From: Rhodanobacter sp. T12-5 | Lineage (GTDB): Bacteria; Pseudomonadota; Gammaproteobacteria; Xanthomonadales; Rhodanobacteraceae | Reading direction: 5' to 3' | Length of the DNA stretch: 64,000 nucleotides | NCBI RefSeq assembly: GCF_008329435.1 | Contig: NZ_NPKN01000001.1 | Coordinates: 310,001 to 374,000, forward strand | Shown: one piece after another, positions 26,335-35,424 of the stretch | Layout of the letters: the number at the start of each line of letters is the position of its first letter | How positions within the stretch are numbered: position 1 is the first letter of the stretch | The notes under the pieces: model-generated | The model's database searches: none | Seen by the model: the letters and a program-made list of their open reading frames with translations, nothing else | What the model was told of the DNA's origin: nothing | Position numbers and translations under genes: made by a program

Positions 26335-26625
26335 ATGGCACGCATTACCGTGGAGGACTGCCTCGAGGTGGTCGACAACCGCTTCGAGCTGGTGCTGATG
26401 GCAACCAAGCGCGCGCGCCAGCTGGAAAAAGGTGCCGAGCCCGCAGTCAATCCCGACCATGACAAGCCGACCGTGCTGGCACTGCGCGAGATCGCCGCCC
26501 GCCGCATCGACCAGGCCACGATCGACCAGATCGACAAGGCCGAGCGCGAGCGCGCCGAGCGCGAGGCGCTCGAGTGGGCCGCCGCGGAGGTCGACGACGA
26601 CCTTTCCAAGGGCGGCGACGATTGA
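26335..26625 (+). CDS. rpoZ: RNA polymerase omega subunit
   Basis: A 96-residue omega subunit, which helps assemble RNA polymerase and forms part of a ppGpp site. The family core is [19 protein letters not shown] at the N-terminus, then ATKRARQLE and [11 protein letters not shown]. The acidic tail ([12 protein letters not shown]) is usual. A GAGGA ribosome site precedes it. It is followed by spoT after 123 bp. Confidence 0.95.
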   Translation: MARITVEDCLEVVDNRFELVLMATKRARQLEKGAEPAVNPDHDKPTVLALREIAARRIDQATIDQIDKAERERAEREALEWAAAEVDDDLSKGGDD

Positions 26626-26748
26626 TGGATGGCGGCTGCTGTAGAACGCGCGTCCGCCACACCGGGCAATCCGGTGTGATGGCTGGCGCACGTCCGGCAG
26701 TCGCTTGCTGTTGCGGTGGGGTGGGCGCCTGACTCGGCGCTGGCACCG

Positions 26749-28917
26749 ATGACTGTGGCCACGCATTACGCTCCGGTCGACCTGTCCGCGTTGCCGCCGT
26801 ATGTGCTGGCACTGAAAGAACGCATCGCCTATCTGCCCGACGATCAGGTCGAGCGCGTATTGCGCGCCTTTCTCGTCGGAGCGCAGGCCCATGCCGGACA
26901 GGAGCGCAAGAGCGGCGAGCCGTACATCACCCATCCGGTGGCGGTGGCCGGCATTCTGGCCGAACTGGGGCTGGATGCCGAGACGATCATCGCGGCGATC
27001 CTGCACGACACCCTGGAAGACACCGAGCTCAGCCGCGACGCCCTGGGTGCCGAGTTCGGCGACGTGGTGGCCGAACTGGTCGACGGTGTCACCAAGCTGG
27101 ACAAGATGCGTTTCGGCACTCGCCAGGAAGCCGATGCGGAAAGCTTCCGCAAGATGCTGCTGGCGATGGCGCGCGACATTCGCGTGATCCTGATCAAGCT
27201 GGCCGACCGCCTGCACAACATGCGTACGCTGGGGGCCAAGGATGCCGGTTCGCGCCGTCGTATCGCGCGCGAAACGCTGGAGATCTTCGCCCCGATCGCG
27301 CAACGGCTTGGCATGAACAAGTTCAAGGCGGAGCTGCAGGATCTGGGTTTCCGTGCGTTGTATCCGGATCGCTACCGGGTGATCAGCGAGCGTATCCGTG
27401 CAGCGATCGGCAATCGCCGCGAGGCGATGGGCAAGATCGAGGCCGCACTGTCCACGCGGCTGGCCGCCGATCATCTGCCGGCCCATGTCGTCGGACGGAT
27501 CAAGTCGCCGTGGAGCATCTATTCGAAGATGCGCGGCGAGCACAAGAGTTTCGCCCAACTGATGGACGTCTACGGTTTTCGCGTCGTCGTCGACAGCGCG
27601 ATGAGCTGCTACATGGCGCTCGGCGTCGTGCACGCGCTGTACAAGCCGGTCGACAAGCGCTTCAAGGACTTCATCGCCATTCCCAAGGCGAACGGCTACC
27701 AGTCGCTGCACACCGTGCTGCTGGGGCCGTTCGGCGCACCGATCGAAGTGCAGATCCGCACGGCCGAAATGGACTCGGTCGCCGAACGCGGCGTCGCCGC
27801 ACACTGGGCCTACAAGACCGACAGCGGCCCGGCCAACAGCGCACAGGCGCGGGCGCGCGAATGGCTGTCCTCGCTGGTCGACAGCTCGGCGGCCACCGTC
27901 TCGTCGTCGGAATTCATCGAGAACGTCAAGATCGACCTGTTTCCCGATGAGGTCTACCTGTTCACGCCACGCGGCGACATCCTGTCGCTGCCGCGCAACG
28001 CCACTGCACTGGATTTCGCCTACGCCGTGCACACCGATGTCGGCGATCACGCGGTGGCGGCGCGGGTCGACAAGAAACTGCTGCCGCTGCGCGCCCGGCT
28101 GGAATCGGGTCAGCTGGTCGAAATCATCACCGCGCCGTCCGCCGTGCCGAACCCGGCATGGCTGGAGGTGGTGGTCACCGGCAAGGCGCGCGCCGCGATC
28201 CGGCAGTACCTGAAACATCTGCAGCACGAAGACGCCGTCGATTTTGGCCATCGCATGCTCGATCGTGCGCTGGACGCGCAGGGCAGCAGCCTGGACGGCA
28301 TTCCGCCGGCGGTGCTGGAGCGGTTCCTGGAGACCTCCAAGCTGAAGCGGCTGGAAGAGCTGTTGTCCGACATTGCGTTGGGCAACCGCATGCCCGACGT
28401 GGTCGCCAGCCAGCTGCTGGCGTCGCGCGGGAAGCGGGCCGGCGATGCGCCACAGCCGTCCCCGCACGCGCACGAGAAGATCCGCATCACCGGCGCCGAG
28501 CGCGGCGTGCTCAGTTTCGCCAATTGCTGCCACCCGTTGCCCGGCGACGACATCATCGGCTACCTGTCCTCCGGCAAGGGCATCGTGGTCCATCGCGAGG
28601 AATGCCCGAACGTGGTGGAGCTGCGCAAGTCACCGGAGCGCTGCGTGGCGATCGAGTGGGATCGCGACGTGCAAGGCGACTACCGCGCCGAACTTCGCAT
28701 CGAAGTCATCAACCGCCCCGGCGTGCTTGCCACCGTGGCCGCCGCGATCGCCGCCGCCGATTCGAACATCGAGAACGTGGAATACGTCGAGCGCGACGCC
28801 GCCGCCGCGACCCTGCTGTTCGCCATGGAAGTGAAAAACCGCAAGCATCTCGCCGACGTGATCCGCCGAGTGCGCCGCACCGGCGTGGTCAGCGGGGCGC
28901 ATCGCTATCCTTTGTAA
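26749..28917 (+). CDS. spoT: bifunctional (p)ppGpp synthetase/hydrolase SpoT
   Basis: A 722-residue RelA/SpoT homologue. The hydrolase HD domain is intact (His62 in THPVA, HDTLED at 86-91). The synthetase domain follows (about 200-340, with RIKSPWSIYSKM, DVYGFRVVV, and KANGYQSLHT), then a TGS domain (about 395-460, LFTPRGDILSLP) and a C-terminal zinc-finger/ACT region (FANCCHPLPGDDI, RIEVINRPGVLATV). It sets the stringent-response alarmone level. ATG 26749 was chosen; a GTG at 26716 would add 11 residues. Xanthomonadales usually also have a separate relA elsewhere. Confidence 0.95.
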   Translation: MTVATHYAPVDLSALPPYVLALKERIAYLPDDQVERVLRAFLVGAQAHAGQERKSGEPYITHPVAVAGILAELGLDAETIIAAILHDTLEDTELSRDALGAEFGDVVAELVDGVTKLDKMRFGTRQEADAESFRKMLLAMARDIRVILIKLADRLHNMRTLGAKDAGSRRRIARETLEIFAPIAQRLGMNKFKAELQDLGFRALYPDRYRVISERIRAAIGNRREAMGKIEAALSTRLAADHLPAHVVGRIKSPWSIYSKMRGEHKSFAQLMDVYGFRVVVDSAMSCYMALGVVHALYKPVDKRFKDFIAIPKANGYQSLHTVLLGPFGAPIEVQIRTAEMDSVAERGVAAHWAYKTDSGPANSAQARAREWLSSLVDSSAATVSSSEFIENVKIDLFPDEVYLFTPRGDILSLPRNATALDFAYAVHTDVGDHAVAARVDKKLLPLRARLESGQLVEIITAPSAVPNPAWLEVVVTGKARAAIRQYLKHLQHEDAVDFGHRMLDRALDAQGSSLDGIPPAVLERFLETSKLKRLEELLSDIALGNRMPDVVASQLLASRGKRAGDAPQPSPHAHEKIRITGAERGVLSFANCCHPLPGDDIIGYLSSGKGIVVHREECPNVVELRKSPERCVAIEWDRDVQGDYRAELRIEVINRPGVLATVAAAIAAADSNIENVEYVERDAAAATLLFAMEVKNRKHLADVIRRVRRTGVVSGAHRYPL

Positions 28918-28990
28918 GCCGGGAATCCGGGAATGGTTCGAGGCGGCCAGCTACGGAAGTTGGCGTCGTGCCGATTGGACGATAGTCTCC

Positions 28991-29032
28991 GATTCCCGAT
29001 TCCCGATTCCCGATTCCCGATTCCCGATTTCC
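28991..29032. repeat. tandem 7-bp repeat GATTCCC, five perfect and one imperfect unit
   Basis: Five exact GATTCCC units run from 28991 to 29025, followed by GATTTCC. The inverse motif GGGAATCCGGGAATGG lies at 28921-28936, so the gap between spoT and ridA can also fold. The array ends just 11 bases before the ridA start, next to the AAGGAA ribosome site. Confidence 0.9.
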
Positions 29033-29043
29033 AAGGAAACCCC

Positions 29044-29427
29044 ATGCCCCTCAGCATCATCTCCACCGAAAAGGCTCCGGCCGCGATTGGTCCTTATTCG
29101 CAGGCCGTGCGCGCCGGCAACACGGTCTACTTCTCCGGGCAGATTCCGCTGGATCCGGCCACGGGCGCGCTGATCGATGGCGACATTGCCGCGCAGACCC
29201 GCCGTGTATTCGACAACCTCGGCGCGGTCGCGGCGGCAGCGGGCGGCTCGCTGGCGCAGATTGTGCGCGTCGGCATCTACGTCACCGACCTGGCGAACTT
29301 TGCCGCCGTGAATGCCGTGATGGCCGAATACTTCCAGCAGCCGTATCCGGCACGCTCCACCATCGAGGTATCCGGCTTGCCGAAGGCGGCCCAGGTCGAA
29401 GTCGACGCGGTGATGGTATTGCCGTAA
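29044..29427 (+). CDS. ridA: RidA family enamine/imine deaminase
   Basis: A 127-residue RidA (YjgF/YER057c) protein that hydrolyses reactive 2-aminoacrylate-type enamines. Family landmarks are [27 protein letters not shown], and [14 protein letters not shown], the last containing the substrate-binding Arg. Its place between spoT and recG is common in Xanthomonadales. Confidence 0.93.
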   Translation: MPLSIISTEKAPAAIGPYSQAVRAGNTVYFSGQIPLDPATGALIDGDIAAQTRRVFDNLGAVAAAAGGSLAQIVRVGIYVTDLANFAAVNAVMAEYFQQPYPARSTIEVSGLPKAAQVEVDAVMVLP

Positions 29428-29523
29428 TCGGGGCAGGCTGATCTTCATGCGCGGTCCGCGCCGACAGATATTGTCGGCTGCTGACTTACGACGACAGACG
29501 GTGCTCGGTTAGGCTTGCAGGTC

Positions 29524-31638
29524 ATGGCCACCCGCACTGCCCGTCCTGCTTCCATCGTCGGCACCGATCCGGGCACCACTCCCGTCAGCGCGTTGCCCGG
29601 TGTCGGCCCGGCACTGGTCGCCTTGCTGGCCCGCCTCGGGCTGGAGCGCGTGCAGGACCTGTGGTTCCACCTGCCGCTGCGTTACGAAGACAAGACCCGC
29701 GTCACCGCCATCGCCGATCTGCGCGTGGGTGAACGGGCGCAGGTCGAAGGCGTGGTCGAGGCGGTCGAACGTGGTTTCCGCTATCGCCCGCAATTGAAGG
29801 TCGCGATCGGCGATGCCAGCGGGCAGGCCCTGCTGTTGCGCTTCTTCCATTTCAATCGGGCGCAGGCCGAGCAACTGCGGCCGGGTACGCGGCTGCTCTG
29901 CTACGGCGAGGCGCGTCATGGTGCGCAGGGCCTGGAGATGGTGCATCCGAACTACCAGCGCCTGAGTGGGGATGAAGCAGCCAAGGTCGACGAACTGCTC
30001 AGCCCGGTCTATCCGACCACCGAGGGATTGGGTTCGAAGCGGCTGGCCGGGGTGATCGGCAAGGCGCTGGCGCTGTTGCCACCGGCGACACAGCTGGAAT
30101 TGATTCCGCCCGAGCTGTGCGCCGAGCACGGACTCACTTCGCTGCGCGACGCATTGCTGTACGTGCACCGGCCGCCGCCCGACGCCCATCTCGGCCAGCT
30201 GTTGCTGGGGCGGCATCCGGCGCAGCAGCGGCTGGCGTTCGAGGAATTGTTGACCCAGCACCTGAGCCTGAAACGCATGCGCGCCGCGGTGCGGCGCCGG
30301 CACGCGCCGAAGCTGGGCGGTGATGGTGTGTTGCGTGGTCGGTTGCTGACGGGGCTGCCGTTCCGGCTGACCGCGGCACAGCAGCGGGTCAGCACCGAGG
30401 TCGCGCGCGACCTGTCCAAGGCCAAGCCGATGCTGCGACTGGTGCAGGGTGATGTCGGCAGCGGCAAGACGGTGGTCGCGGCGCTGGCCGCGCTGGCTGC
30501 GATGGAGTCGGGCCATCAGGTCGCCCTGATGGCGCCGACCGAATTGCTGGCCGAACAGCACCTGCACAATTTCCGGCACTGGCTGCAGCCGCTCGGCATC
30601 GAAGTGGAATGGCTGGCCGGCAAGGTCACCGGCAAGGCGCGCAAGCAGGCGCTGGAGCGGGTGGCGGCCGGTGCACCGGTGGTGATCGGTACACACGCGT
30701 TGATGCAGGAAGGCGTGGCATTCGCGCAGCTCGGCCTGGTCATCGTCGACGAGCAGCACCGCTTCGGCGTGCAGCAGAGGTTGGCACTGCGCGACAAGGG
30801 CAAGGACGGCGAACTGGTGCCGCATCAACTGGTGCTGACCGCCACGCCGATCCCGCGCACGCTGGCGATGAGCGCATATGCCGATCTCGATGTTTCCTCG
30901 ATCGACGAACTGCCACCCGGCCGCACGCCGGTGCAGACCATCGCGATCTCGAACGCGCGGCGGGCCGAGGTGATCGATCGCATCCACGCCGCCTGCACCG
31001 AGGGGCGCCAGGTGTACTGGGTGTGCACGCTGATCGAGGAATCCGAGCAACTGCGGGCGCAAGCCGCGGAAGTGGCGCATGCCGAGTTGTCCGCCGCGCT
31101 GGCCGGATTCAAGGTCGGCCTGATCCACGGCCGCATGAAGCCGAAGGAAAAGCAGGCGGTGATGGACGCGTTCAAGGCTGGCGAACTGGCCGTGCTGGTG
31201 GCGACGACGGTGATCGAGGTGGGCGTGGACGTGCCCAACGCCAGCCTGATGGTGATCGAGAACAGCGAGCGGCTCGGCCTGGCTCAACTGCACCAGCTGC
31301 GTGGCCGGGTGGGTCGTGGTGCGGTGGCGTCCAACTGCGTGCTGTTGTACCAGCCGCCGCTGGGCCAGCTGGCGCGCGAGCGGCTGCAGGTGATGCGCGA
31401 GACCAACGACGGTTTTCGCATCGCCGAGAAGGATCTCGAGCTGCGCGGTCCGGGCGAAGTGCTTGGCACCCGTCAGACCGGCCAGCTCAGTTTCCGCATC
31501 GCCGACCTCACCCGCGACGCGCACCTGCTGCCCGCGGTGCAGCAGGTCGGCGAACACATGCTGGTGAAGCATCCGCGGCAGACCGAACAGCTGATCGAGC
31601 GCTGGATCGGCGGGGCCGCGCGGTTCGTGCATGCGTGA
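29524..31638 (+). CDS. recG: ATP-dependent DNA helicase RecG
   Basis: A 704-residue RecG, which reverses stalled replication forks. The N-terminal wedge/OB domain (LPGVGPALVALLARLGL, LPLRYEDKT) is followed by helicase domains: Walker A GDVGSGKT (309-316), DEQH box (409-412), LTATPIPRTLAM, and VGVDVPNASLMVI with QLRGRVGRG. The C-terminal wedge-contact part contains DLELRGPGEVLGTRQTG. ATG 29524 was chosen; a TTG nine bases upstream is the only alternative nearby. Confidence 0.95.
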   Translation: MATRTARPASIVGTDPGTTPVSALPGVGPALVALLARLGLERVQDLWFHLPLRYEDKTRVTAIADLRVGERAQVEGVVEAVERGFRYRPQLKVAIGDASGQALLLRFFHFNRAQAEQLRPGTRLLCYGEARHGAQGLEMVHPNYQRLSGDEAAKVDELLSPVYPTTEGLGSKRLAGVIGKALALLPPATQLELIPPELCAEHGLTSLRDALLYVHRPPPDAHLGQLLLGRHPAQQRLAFEELLTQHLSLKRMRAAVRRRHAPKLGGDGVLRGRLLTGLPFRLTAAQQRVSTEVARDLSKAKPMLRLVQGDVGSGKTVVAALAALAAMESGHQVALMAPTELLAEQHLHNFRHWLQPLGIEVEWLAGKVTGKARKQALERVAAGAPVVIGTHALMQEGVAFAQLGLVIVDEQHRFGVQQRLALRDKGKDGELVPHQLVLTATPIPRTLAMSAYADLDVSSIDELPPGRTPVQTIAISNARRAEVIDRIHAACTEGRQVYWVCTLIEESEQLRAQAAEVAHAELSAALAGFKVGLIHGRMKPKEKQAVMDAFKAGELAVLVATTVIEVGVDVPNASLMVIENSERLGLAQLHQLRGRVGRGAVASNCVLLYQPPLGQLARERLQVMRETNDGFRIAEKDLELRGPGEVLGTRQTGQLSFRIADLTRDAHLLPAVQQVGEHMLVKHPRQTEQLIERWIGGAARFVHA

Positions 31639-31640
31639 AG

Positions 31641-31720
31641 CGGGGAACGGGAAACGGGAAACGGGAGTGATGTCGTGAAGCTTCGCTTTTGTTCCCTGTT
31701 CCCCATTCCCCGTTCCCTTT
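31641..31720. repeat. imperfect inverted repeat of GGGAAACGGGAAACGGG type
   Basis: GGGGAACGGGAAACGGGAAA (31641-31660) is matched imperfectly in inverse by GTTCCCTGTTCCCCATTCCC followed by CGTTCCC (31691-31717). The loop has a small GAAGCTTC palindrome. It fills most of the gap between recG and the nucleoside hydrolase gene and resembles the GATTCCC array at 28991 in style. Confidence 0.6.
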
Positions 31721-31750
31721 AAGCTAACCCGTTTCCGGCCCTTCCAGTTC

Positions 31751-32686
31751 ATGACCCAGCCGCAACTCCTGATTGATACCGACCCCGGCGTCGACGACGC
31801 GCTGGCGATCCTGATGGCTTACGCCCACGCGGATATTGCCGGGCTCAGCATTGCCGCAGGCAATGTCGGTCTCGCTCATACCGTACGCAATGCGCGCACC
31901 TTGGTCGATCTGGTCGGCGCGGCCACGCCGGTGTTCGCCGGCTGTGCCACGCCCCTGGTGCGGGCGCCCGACGAAGATGCCGCGTTCGTGCACGGCCAGG
32001 ACGGTTTCGGCGATGTCGGCTTTGCCGAGCCTGCCGCCATGCTGGCGGACGAGGCGGCCGCGCTGGCCCTGTTGCGGCTGACCCGTGAACGACCGGGCGA
32101 ACTGACCTTGGTGGCGCTGGGGCCATTGACGAATCTGGCACTGGCATTGCGGCTCGATCCGAGCCTGCCCGGGCGGGTACCTCGCCTGGTGGTCATGGGT
32201 GGCGCCGTCACTGGCCACGGCAATACCGGCAGGGTGCCGGCGGAATTCAACATCGGCTTCGATCCGGAGGCGGCGCACGTGGTGTTCGAGGCGTTCCCCG
32301 CGTTCGACCTGGTCGATTGGGAAGCCACCTTGCGGCATGCGTTCGATGACGCCGAATTCGATGGCTGGCTGGCGGCCGGCGACCGGCGCGCGGACTTTTT
32401 CCGCAGGATCGTGGCCACGGCGCGCCGCTACAACGCGAAACATGACCGCCACGGGCTGGTGGCCGCCGATGCGCTGGCGATGGCAGTGGCACTCGATCCG
32501 TCCATCGTGACCCGCAGCGAGACCAGGGCGGTGGCCGTGGAGCTGGACGGACGGCTGACCCGTGGCGCCACCGTGGTCGACTGGAAGGCGCGACTGGGCC
32601 GACCGGCGCAGGCGAACATCGTGCTGGAAGTGGATCAGATGCGTTTTGCCGCGATGGTACGGCGTGCGCTGGGCGTGCCGGGCTGA
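31751..32686 (+). CDS. inosine-uridine preferring nucleoside hydrolase family protein
   Basis: A 311-residue ribonucleoside hydrolase. The calcium-binding signature DTDPGVDDALAI starts at residue 9, and VALGPLTNLALAL, VMGGAVTGHGN and EFNIGFDPEAA follow. The enzyme splits N-glycosidic bonds of nucleosides for purine or pyrimidine salvage. Substrate preference is not readable. It is a single gene between recG and rpmE. Confidence 0.9.
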   Translation: MTQPQLLIDTDPGVDDALAILMAYAHADIAGLSIAAGNVGLAHTVRNARTLVDLVGAATPVFAGCATPLVRAPDEDAAFVHGQDGFGDVGFAEPAAMLADEAAALALLRLTRERPGELTLVALGPLTNLALALRLDPSLPGRVPRLVVMGGAVTGHGNTGRVPAEFNIGFDPEAAHVVFEAFPAFDLVDWEATLRHAFDDAEFDGWLAAGDRRADFFRRIVATARRYNAKHDRHGLVAADALAMAVALDPSIVTRSETRAVAVELDGRLTRGATVVDWKARLGRPAQANIVLEVDQMRFAAMVRRALGVPG

Positions 32687-32728
32687 TCGGCGCGCAGCTG
32701 CCCTGGCTGGCTGCCGGGTGGTCGCGGC

Positions 32729-32758
32729 TTGCGGCCAGGGTCGCATTCTCGTTACAAT
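32729..32758 (+). promoter_or_regulatory. sigma70-type promoter candidate for rpmE
   Basis: TTGCGG (32729-32734), an 18-base spacer, and TACAAT (32753-32758) lie 34 bp before the L31 start. The -10 differs from TATAAT at one base. Identified by eye. Confidence 0.6.
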
Positions 32759-32791
32759 GCCGCTCTTTTCACCACCGCTTTAGAGCCTGTC

Positions 32792-33046
32792 ATGAAGCCT
32801 GATATCCATCCGAACAACAAGCCGGTGGTATTCCAGGACCTGTCGTCCGACTTCGCGTTCCTGACCAAGTCGACCATGTCCAGCAAGGAAACCATCAAGT
32901 GGGAAGACGGCAATGAGTACCCGCTGATCAAGGTGGATATCTCCAGCCATTCGCACCCGTTCTACACCGGCAAGCAGAAGTCGCTGGACGTCGGCGGTCG
33001 CGTCGACAAGTTCCGCCGCCGCTACGCGGGTTCCGTCAAGGAATAA
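32792..33046 (+). CDS. rpmE2: 50S ribosomal protein L31, type B (zinc-free)
   Basis: An 84-residue L31 of type B. Typical stretches are [39 protein letters not shown] and [20 protein letters not shown]. The zinc-binding cysteines of type A L31 are absent. In bacteria with both forms, type B replaces type A during zinc shortage under Zur control. No Zur box was recognised upstream. A terminator follows at 33098. Confidence 0.95.
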   Translation: MKPDIHPNNKPVVFQDLSSDFAFLTKSTMSSKETIKWEDGNEYPLIKVDISSHSHPFYTGKQKSLDVGGRVDKFRRRYAGSVKE

Positions 33047-33097
33047 GCGGGAACGGCAGCCATCGCTTTCGCGAGCGCTGCATGGATCCGATTCAAG

Positions 33098-33132
33098 GCA
33101 CGGGGCGAGCGCAGGCTTGCCCCGTGCTTTTT
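33098..33132 (+). terminator. rho-independent terminator after rpmE
   Basis: GCACGGGGC (33098-33106, read from 33098) pairs with GCCCCGTGC (33119-33127) across a 12-base loop and is followed by TTTTT (33128-33132). Confidence 0.85.
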
Positions 33133-33309
33133 CTCGTTCCGGTTTCGGCCATCCGCCATCGAATGCAAGTGAGGCCTTGTGCGATAATGGTGGGTAAGCC
33201 GACGTCAACGCGTCCGTCGCATCGCATGTTTTCCCCGGCACGCGATGCCAGGTAATTCCCTCGCCGGACGGCGCCGTCATCGCGGTTGCCGTCGGCGGTG
33301 ACCCACATG

Positions 33310-33316
33310 AAGGAGG
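33310..33316 (+). promoter_or_regulatory. strong ribosome binding site fixing the gltA GTG start
   Basis: AAGGAGG is a full match to the anti-Shine-Dalgarno sequence and lies five bases before GTG 33322. Upstream ATG codons in frame at 33286 and 33307 have no such site and the latter would overlap it. Confidence 0.85.
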
Positions 33317-33321
33317 TTTCC

Positions 33322-34617
33322 GTGTCCGATCCCAAGATCGTCAAGTTGCTGGATGAGTCGAGCAACCGCAGCAGCGAACTGCCGCTGGTCAGCGGTACGC
33401 TCGGCCCGGCGTGCATCGACATTGGCACGCTGTACAAGGACACCGGCCACTTCACCTACGATCCCGGTTTCGGCAGCACCGCCAGCACCAAGAGCGCGAT
33501 CACCTACATCGATGGCGACAAGGGCGTGTTGCTGTACCGCGGCTACCCGATCGAGCAGCTTGCGGAGAATTCCAGCTTCCTCGAAGTGGCCTACCTGCTG
33601 CTCAACGGCGAGTTGCCGAAGCCGGCGGAGTTCGCCTCGTTCGAGCACGATGTTTCGCATCACACGATGATGCACGAGTCGTTGAAGAACTTCTTCCAGG
33701 GCTTCCATCACGACGCGCATCCCATGGCGATGCTGGCCGCGGCGGTCGCCTCGCTGTCGGCGTTCTACCACGACGACCTGAGTGTGGACGATCCGGCCGA
33801 TCGCAAGCTCGCCGCCATCCGCCTGATCGCCAAGATGCCGACGATCGCCGCGGCCTGCTATCGCTACTCGGTGGGCTGGCCGTTGCGCTATCCGCGCAAC
33901 AACCTTGAATACGTCGACCGCTTCCTGCACATGATGTTCGAGGTGCCGAGCGAGCCGCTGCAGATGAATCCGGTCGCGGCCAAGGCGCTCGACCTGCTGT
34001 TCATCCTGCACGCGGACCACGAGCAGAACGCGTCGACCTCGACCGTGCGGCTGGTCGGTTCGACCGGCGCCAATCCCTATGCATCGATCGCCGCCGGCAT
34101 CACCGCGCTGTGGGGTCCGGCGCACGGAGGCGCCAACGAGGCGGTGCTCAAGCAATTGGAAGAAATCGGCACGCCGGACAATGTCGAGTCGGCGATCCTG
34201 CGCGCCAAGGACAAGAACGACAGCTTCCGCCTGATGGGCTTCGGCCATCGCGTGTACAAGAATTTCGACCCGCGCGCCAAGATCATCCGCGAAATGTGCC
34301 ACAAGGTACTGGCCGAGCTGGGTGTCAACGACCCGCTGCTGGACGTGGCGATGAAACTGGAGGAGGCAGCGCTGAAGGACGATTACTTCGTCGAGCGCAA
34401 GCTGTATCCGAACGTGGATTTCTACTCCGGCATCATCTACAAGGCGCTCGGCATCCCGACCGAGATGTTCACCGTGATGTTCGCCATCGCGCGCACCTCC
34501 GGCTGGATCGCACACTGGATCGAGCAGCATGAAACCCCCGGATCGCGGATCGGTCGCCCGCGCCAGGTCTATACCGGCGCGGATGTGCGCGACTACGTGC
34601 CGACCGCCAGGCGCTGA
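33322..34617 (+). CDS. gltA: citrate synthase
   Basis: A 431-residue type II citrate synthase catalysing oxaloacetate plus acetyl-CoA to citrate. Active-site regions are [13 protein letters not shown] (catalytic His), [14 protein letters not shown] (second His and Arg) and YPNVDFYSG (catalytic Asp). The N-terminal beta part ([27 protein letters not shown]) marks the hexameric gram-negative form, which is inhibited by NADH in relatives. Translation should start at GTG 33322 because of the perfect RBS. It is monocistronic, ending in a UUCG-loop terminator. Confidence 0.96.
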   Translation: MSDPKIVKLLDESSNRSSELPLVSGTLGPACIDIGTLYKDTGHFTYDPGFGSTASTKSAITYIDGDKGVLLYRGYPIEQLAENSSFLEVAYLLLNGELPKPAEFASFEHDVSHHTMMHESLKNFFQGFHHDAHPMAMLAAAVASLSAFYHDDLSVDDPADRKLAAIRLIAKMPTIAAACYRYSVGWPLRYPRNNLEYVDRFLHMMFEVPSEPLQMNPVAAKALDLLFILHADHEQNASTSTVRLVGSTGANPYASIAAGITALWGPAHGGANEAVLKQLEEIGTPDNVESAILRAKDKNDSFRLMGFGHRVYKNFDPRAKIIREMCHKVLAELGVNDPLLDVAMKLEEAALKDDYFVERKLYPNVDFYSGIIYKALGIPTEMFTVMFAIARTSGWIAHWIEQHETPGSRIGRPRQVYTGADVRDYVPTARR

Positions 34618-34644
34618 TCGTCGGCTTTCGCCGGGACAAACAGG

Positions 34645-34674
34645 AACGCCCCGGTTTCGACCGGGGCGTTTTTT
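34645..34674 (+). terminator. rho-independent terminator with UUCG tetraloop after gltA
   Basis: AACGCCCCGGT (34645-34655) pairs perfectly with ACCGGGGCGTT (34660-34670) around TTCG, and TTTT follows. The 11-bp stem with an ultrastable tetraloop is a textbook strong terminator. Confidence 0.95.
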
Positions 34675-34693
34675 CATGGAGCGGGCATTCGCT

Positions 34694-35365
34694 TCAGCGC
34701 AACGTCGCGCTCAGCCGTTGCTCGAAACCTTCGTCGGCATCTTCGTCCAGCAGGCTCTGCACCTGTGCCATCGAGGCGCGCCGCATCGGTCGGTCATCGG
34801 TGCGGTCCAGCGGCGCCTGGCGCAACGCGTCGCGCGGCAGCACGGTGAGGTCGAACGGCAGCTTGTCGGCGGCGAACAGCAGTACCGGGTATTCGGGCTG
34901 TTCGTCACGGCCGTAGCGCAACCGGCGTACCTGGGTTTCGATCGGCACGCCGTTTTCGCGCAGGTACAGCACGACCGCTTCCGGATCGTCGCTGTAAACG
35001 TGCAGGCAGACGGCCGAATGCGCATCGGCGGTGCCCTCGAGCACCGCGCCGACCAGTCGCGGTTCGAACGCGGCGAGAAAACGCATGGCGTCGACCGCGG
35101 CCTCGCGCCGCTGCCGCAGCAGTTGTGGCTGACTGTCGGCGAGAAACAGTCGCTGGTGTTCGCGCAGCGCCTGCTCGATCTCCAGGTTGCGCGGCAAGGC
35201 CTGCGTCTCGAGAATGCCGAGCCGCTCGGCCGCCTTCAGCTTGGCATGATGGAAGTCGCGGATGCCGTGCTCGCTCATCAGTCGGGCGGCTTCCTGGGCG
35301 ATGCGCTGGCGATTGCGCTGCAGTCGATCGTGGGCGTGAATGCGGTGGTGTTCGCCTCGGGACAT
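34694..35365 (-). CDS. conserved protein, nucleotidyltransferase-like
   Basis: A 223-residue soluble protein. The N-terminal 100 residues are helical and charged. The central stretch LVGAVLEGTADAHSAVCLHV and the later RRLRYG, PVLLFAADKLPFDLTVLP and DRPMRRASMAQVQ resemble a proteobacterial family often labelled nucleotidyltransferase. The classic GS...DxD polymerase-beta motif is not obvious (only GTADAHS), so activity is doubtful. ATG 35365 follows GAGGAG. The gene follows ponA on the same strand with 59 bp between. Confidence 0.65.
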   Translation of the reverse strand: MSRGEHHRIHAHDRLQRNRQRIAQEAARLMSEHGIRDFHHAKLKAAERLGILETQALPRNLEIEQALREHQRLFLADSQPQLLRQRREAAVDAMRFLAAFEPRLVGAVLEGTADAHSAVCLHVYSDDPEAVVLYLRENGVPIETQVRRLRYGRDEQPEYPVLLFAADKLPFDLTVLPRDALRQAPLDRTDDRPMRRASMAQVQSLLDEDADEGFEQRLSATLR

Positions 35366-35424
35366 GGCGCGCTCCTCATCGTTCGATGGACAGCGCCCCG
35401 CATGTTGGCGGGGCGATCCGTGGT

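Noticed and set aside
26296..28593. 765-codon minus-strand frame opposite rpoZ and spoT
   Set aside because: It is a shadow of spoT, with low-complexity composition and no recognisable domain.
28991..29032. Possible CRISPR-like array
   Set aside because: The units are 7 bp in direct tandem without spacers, so it is a simple tandem repeat.
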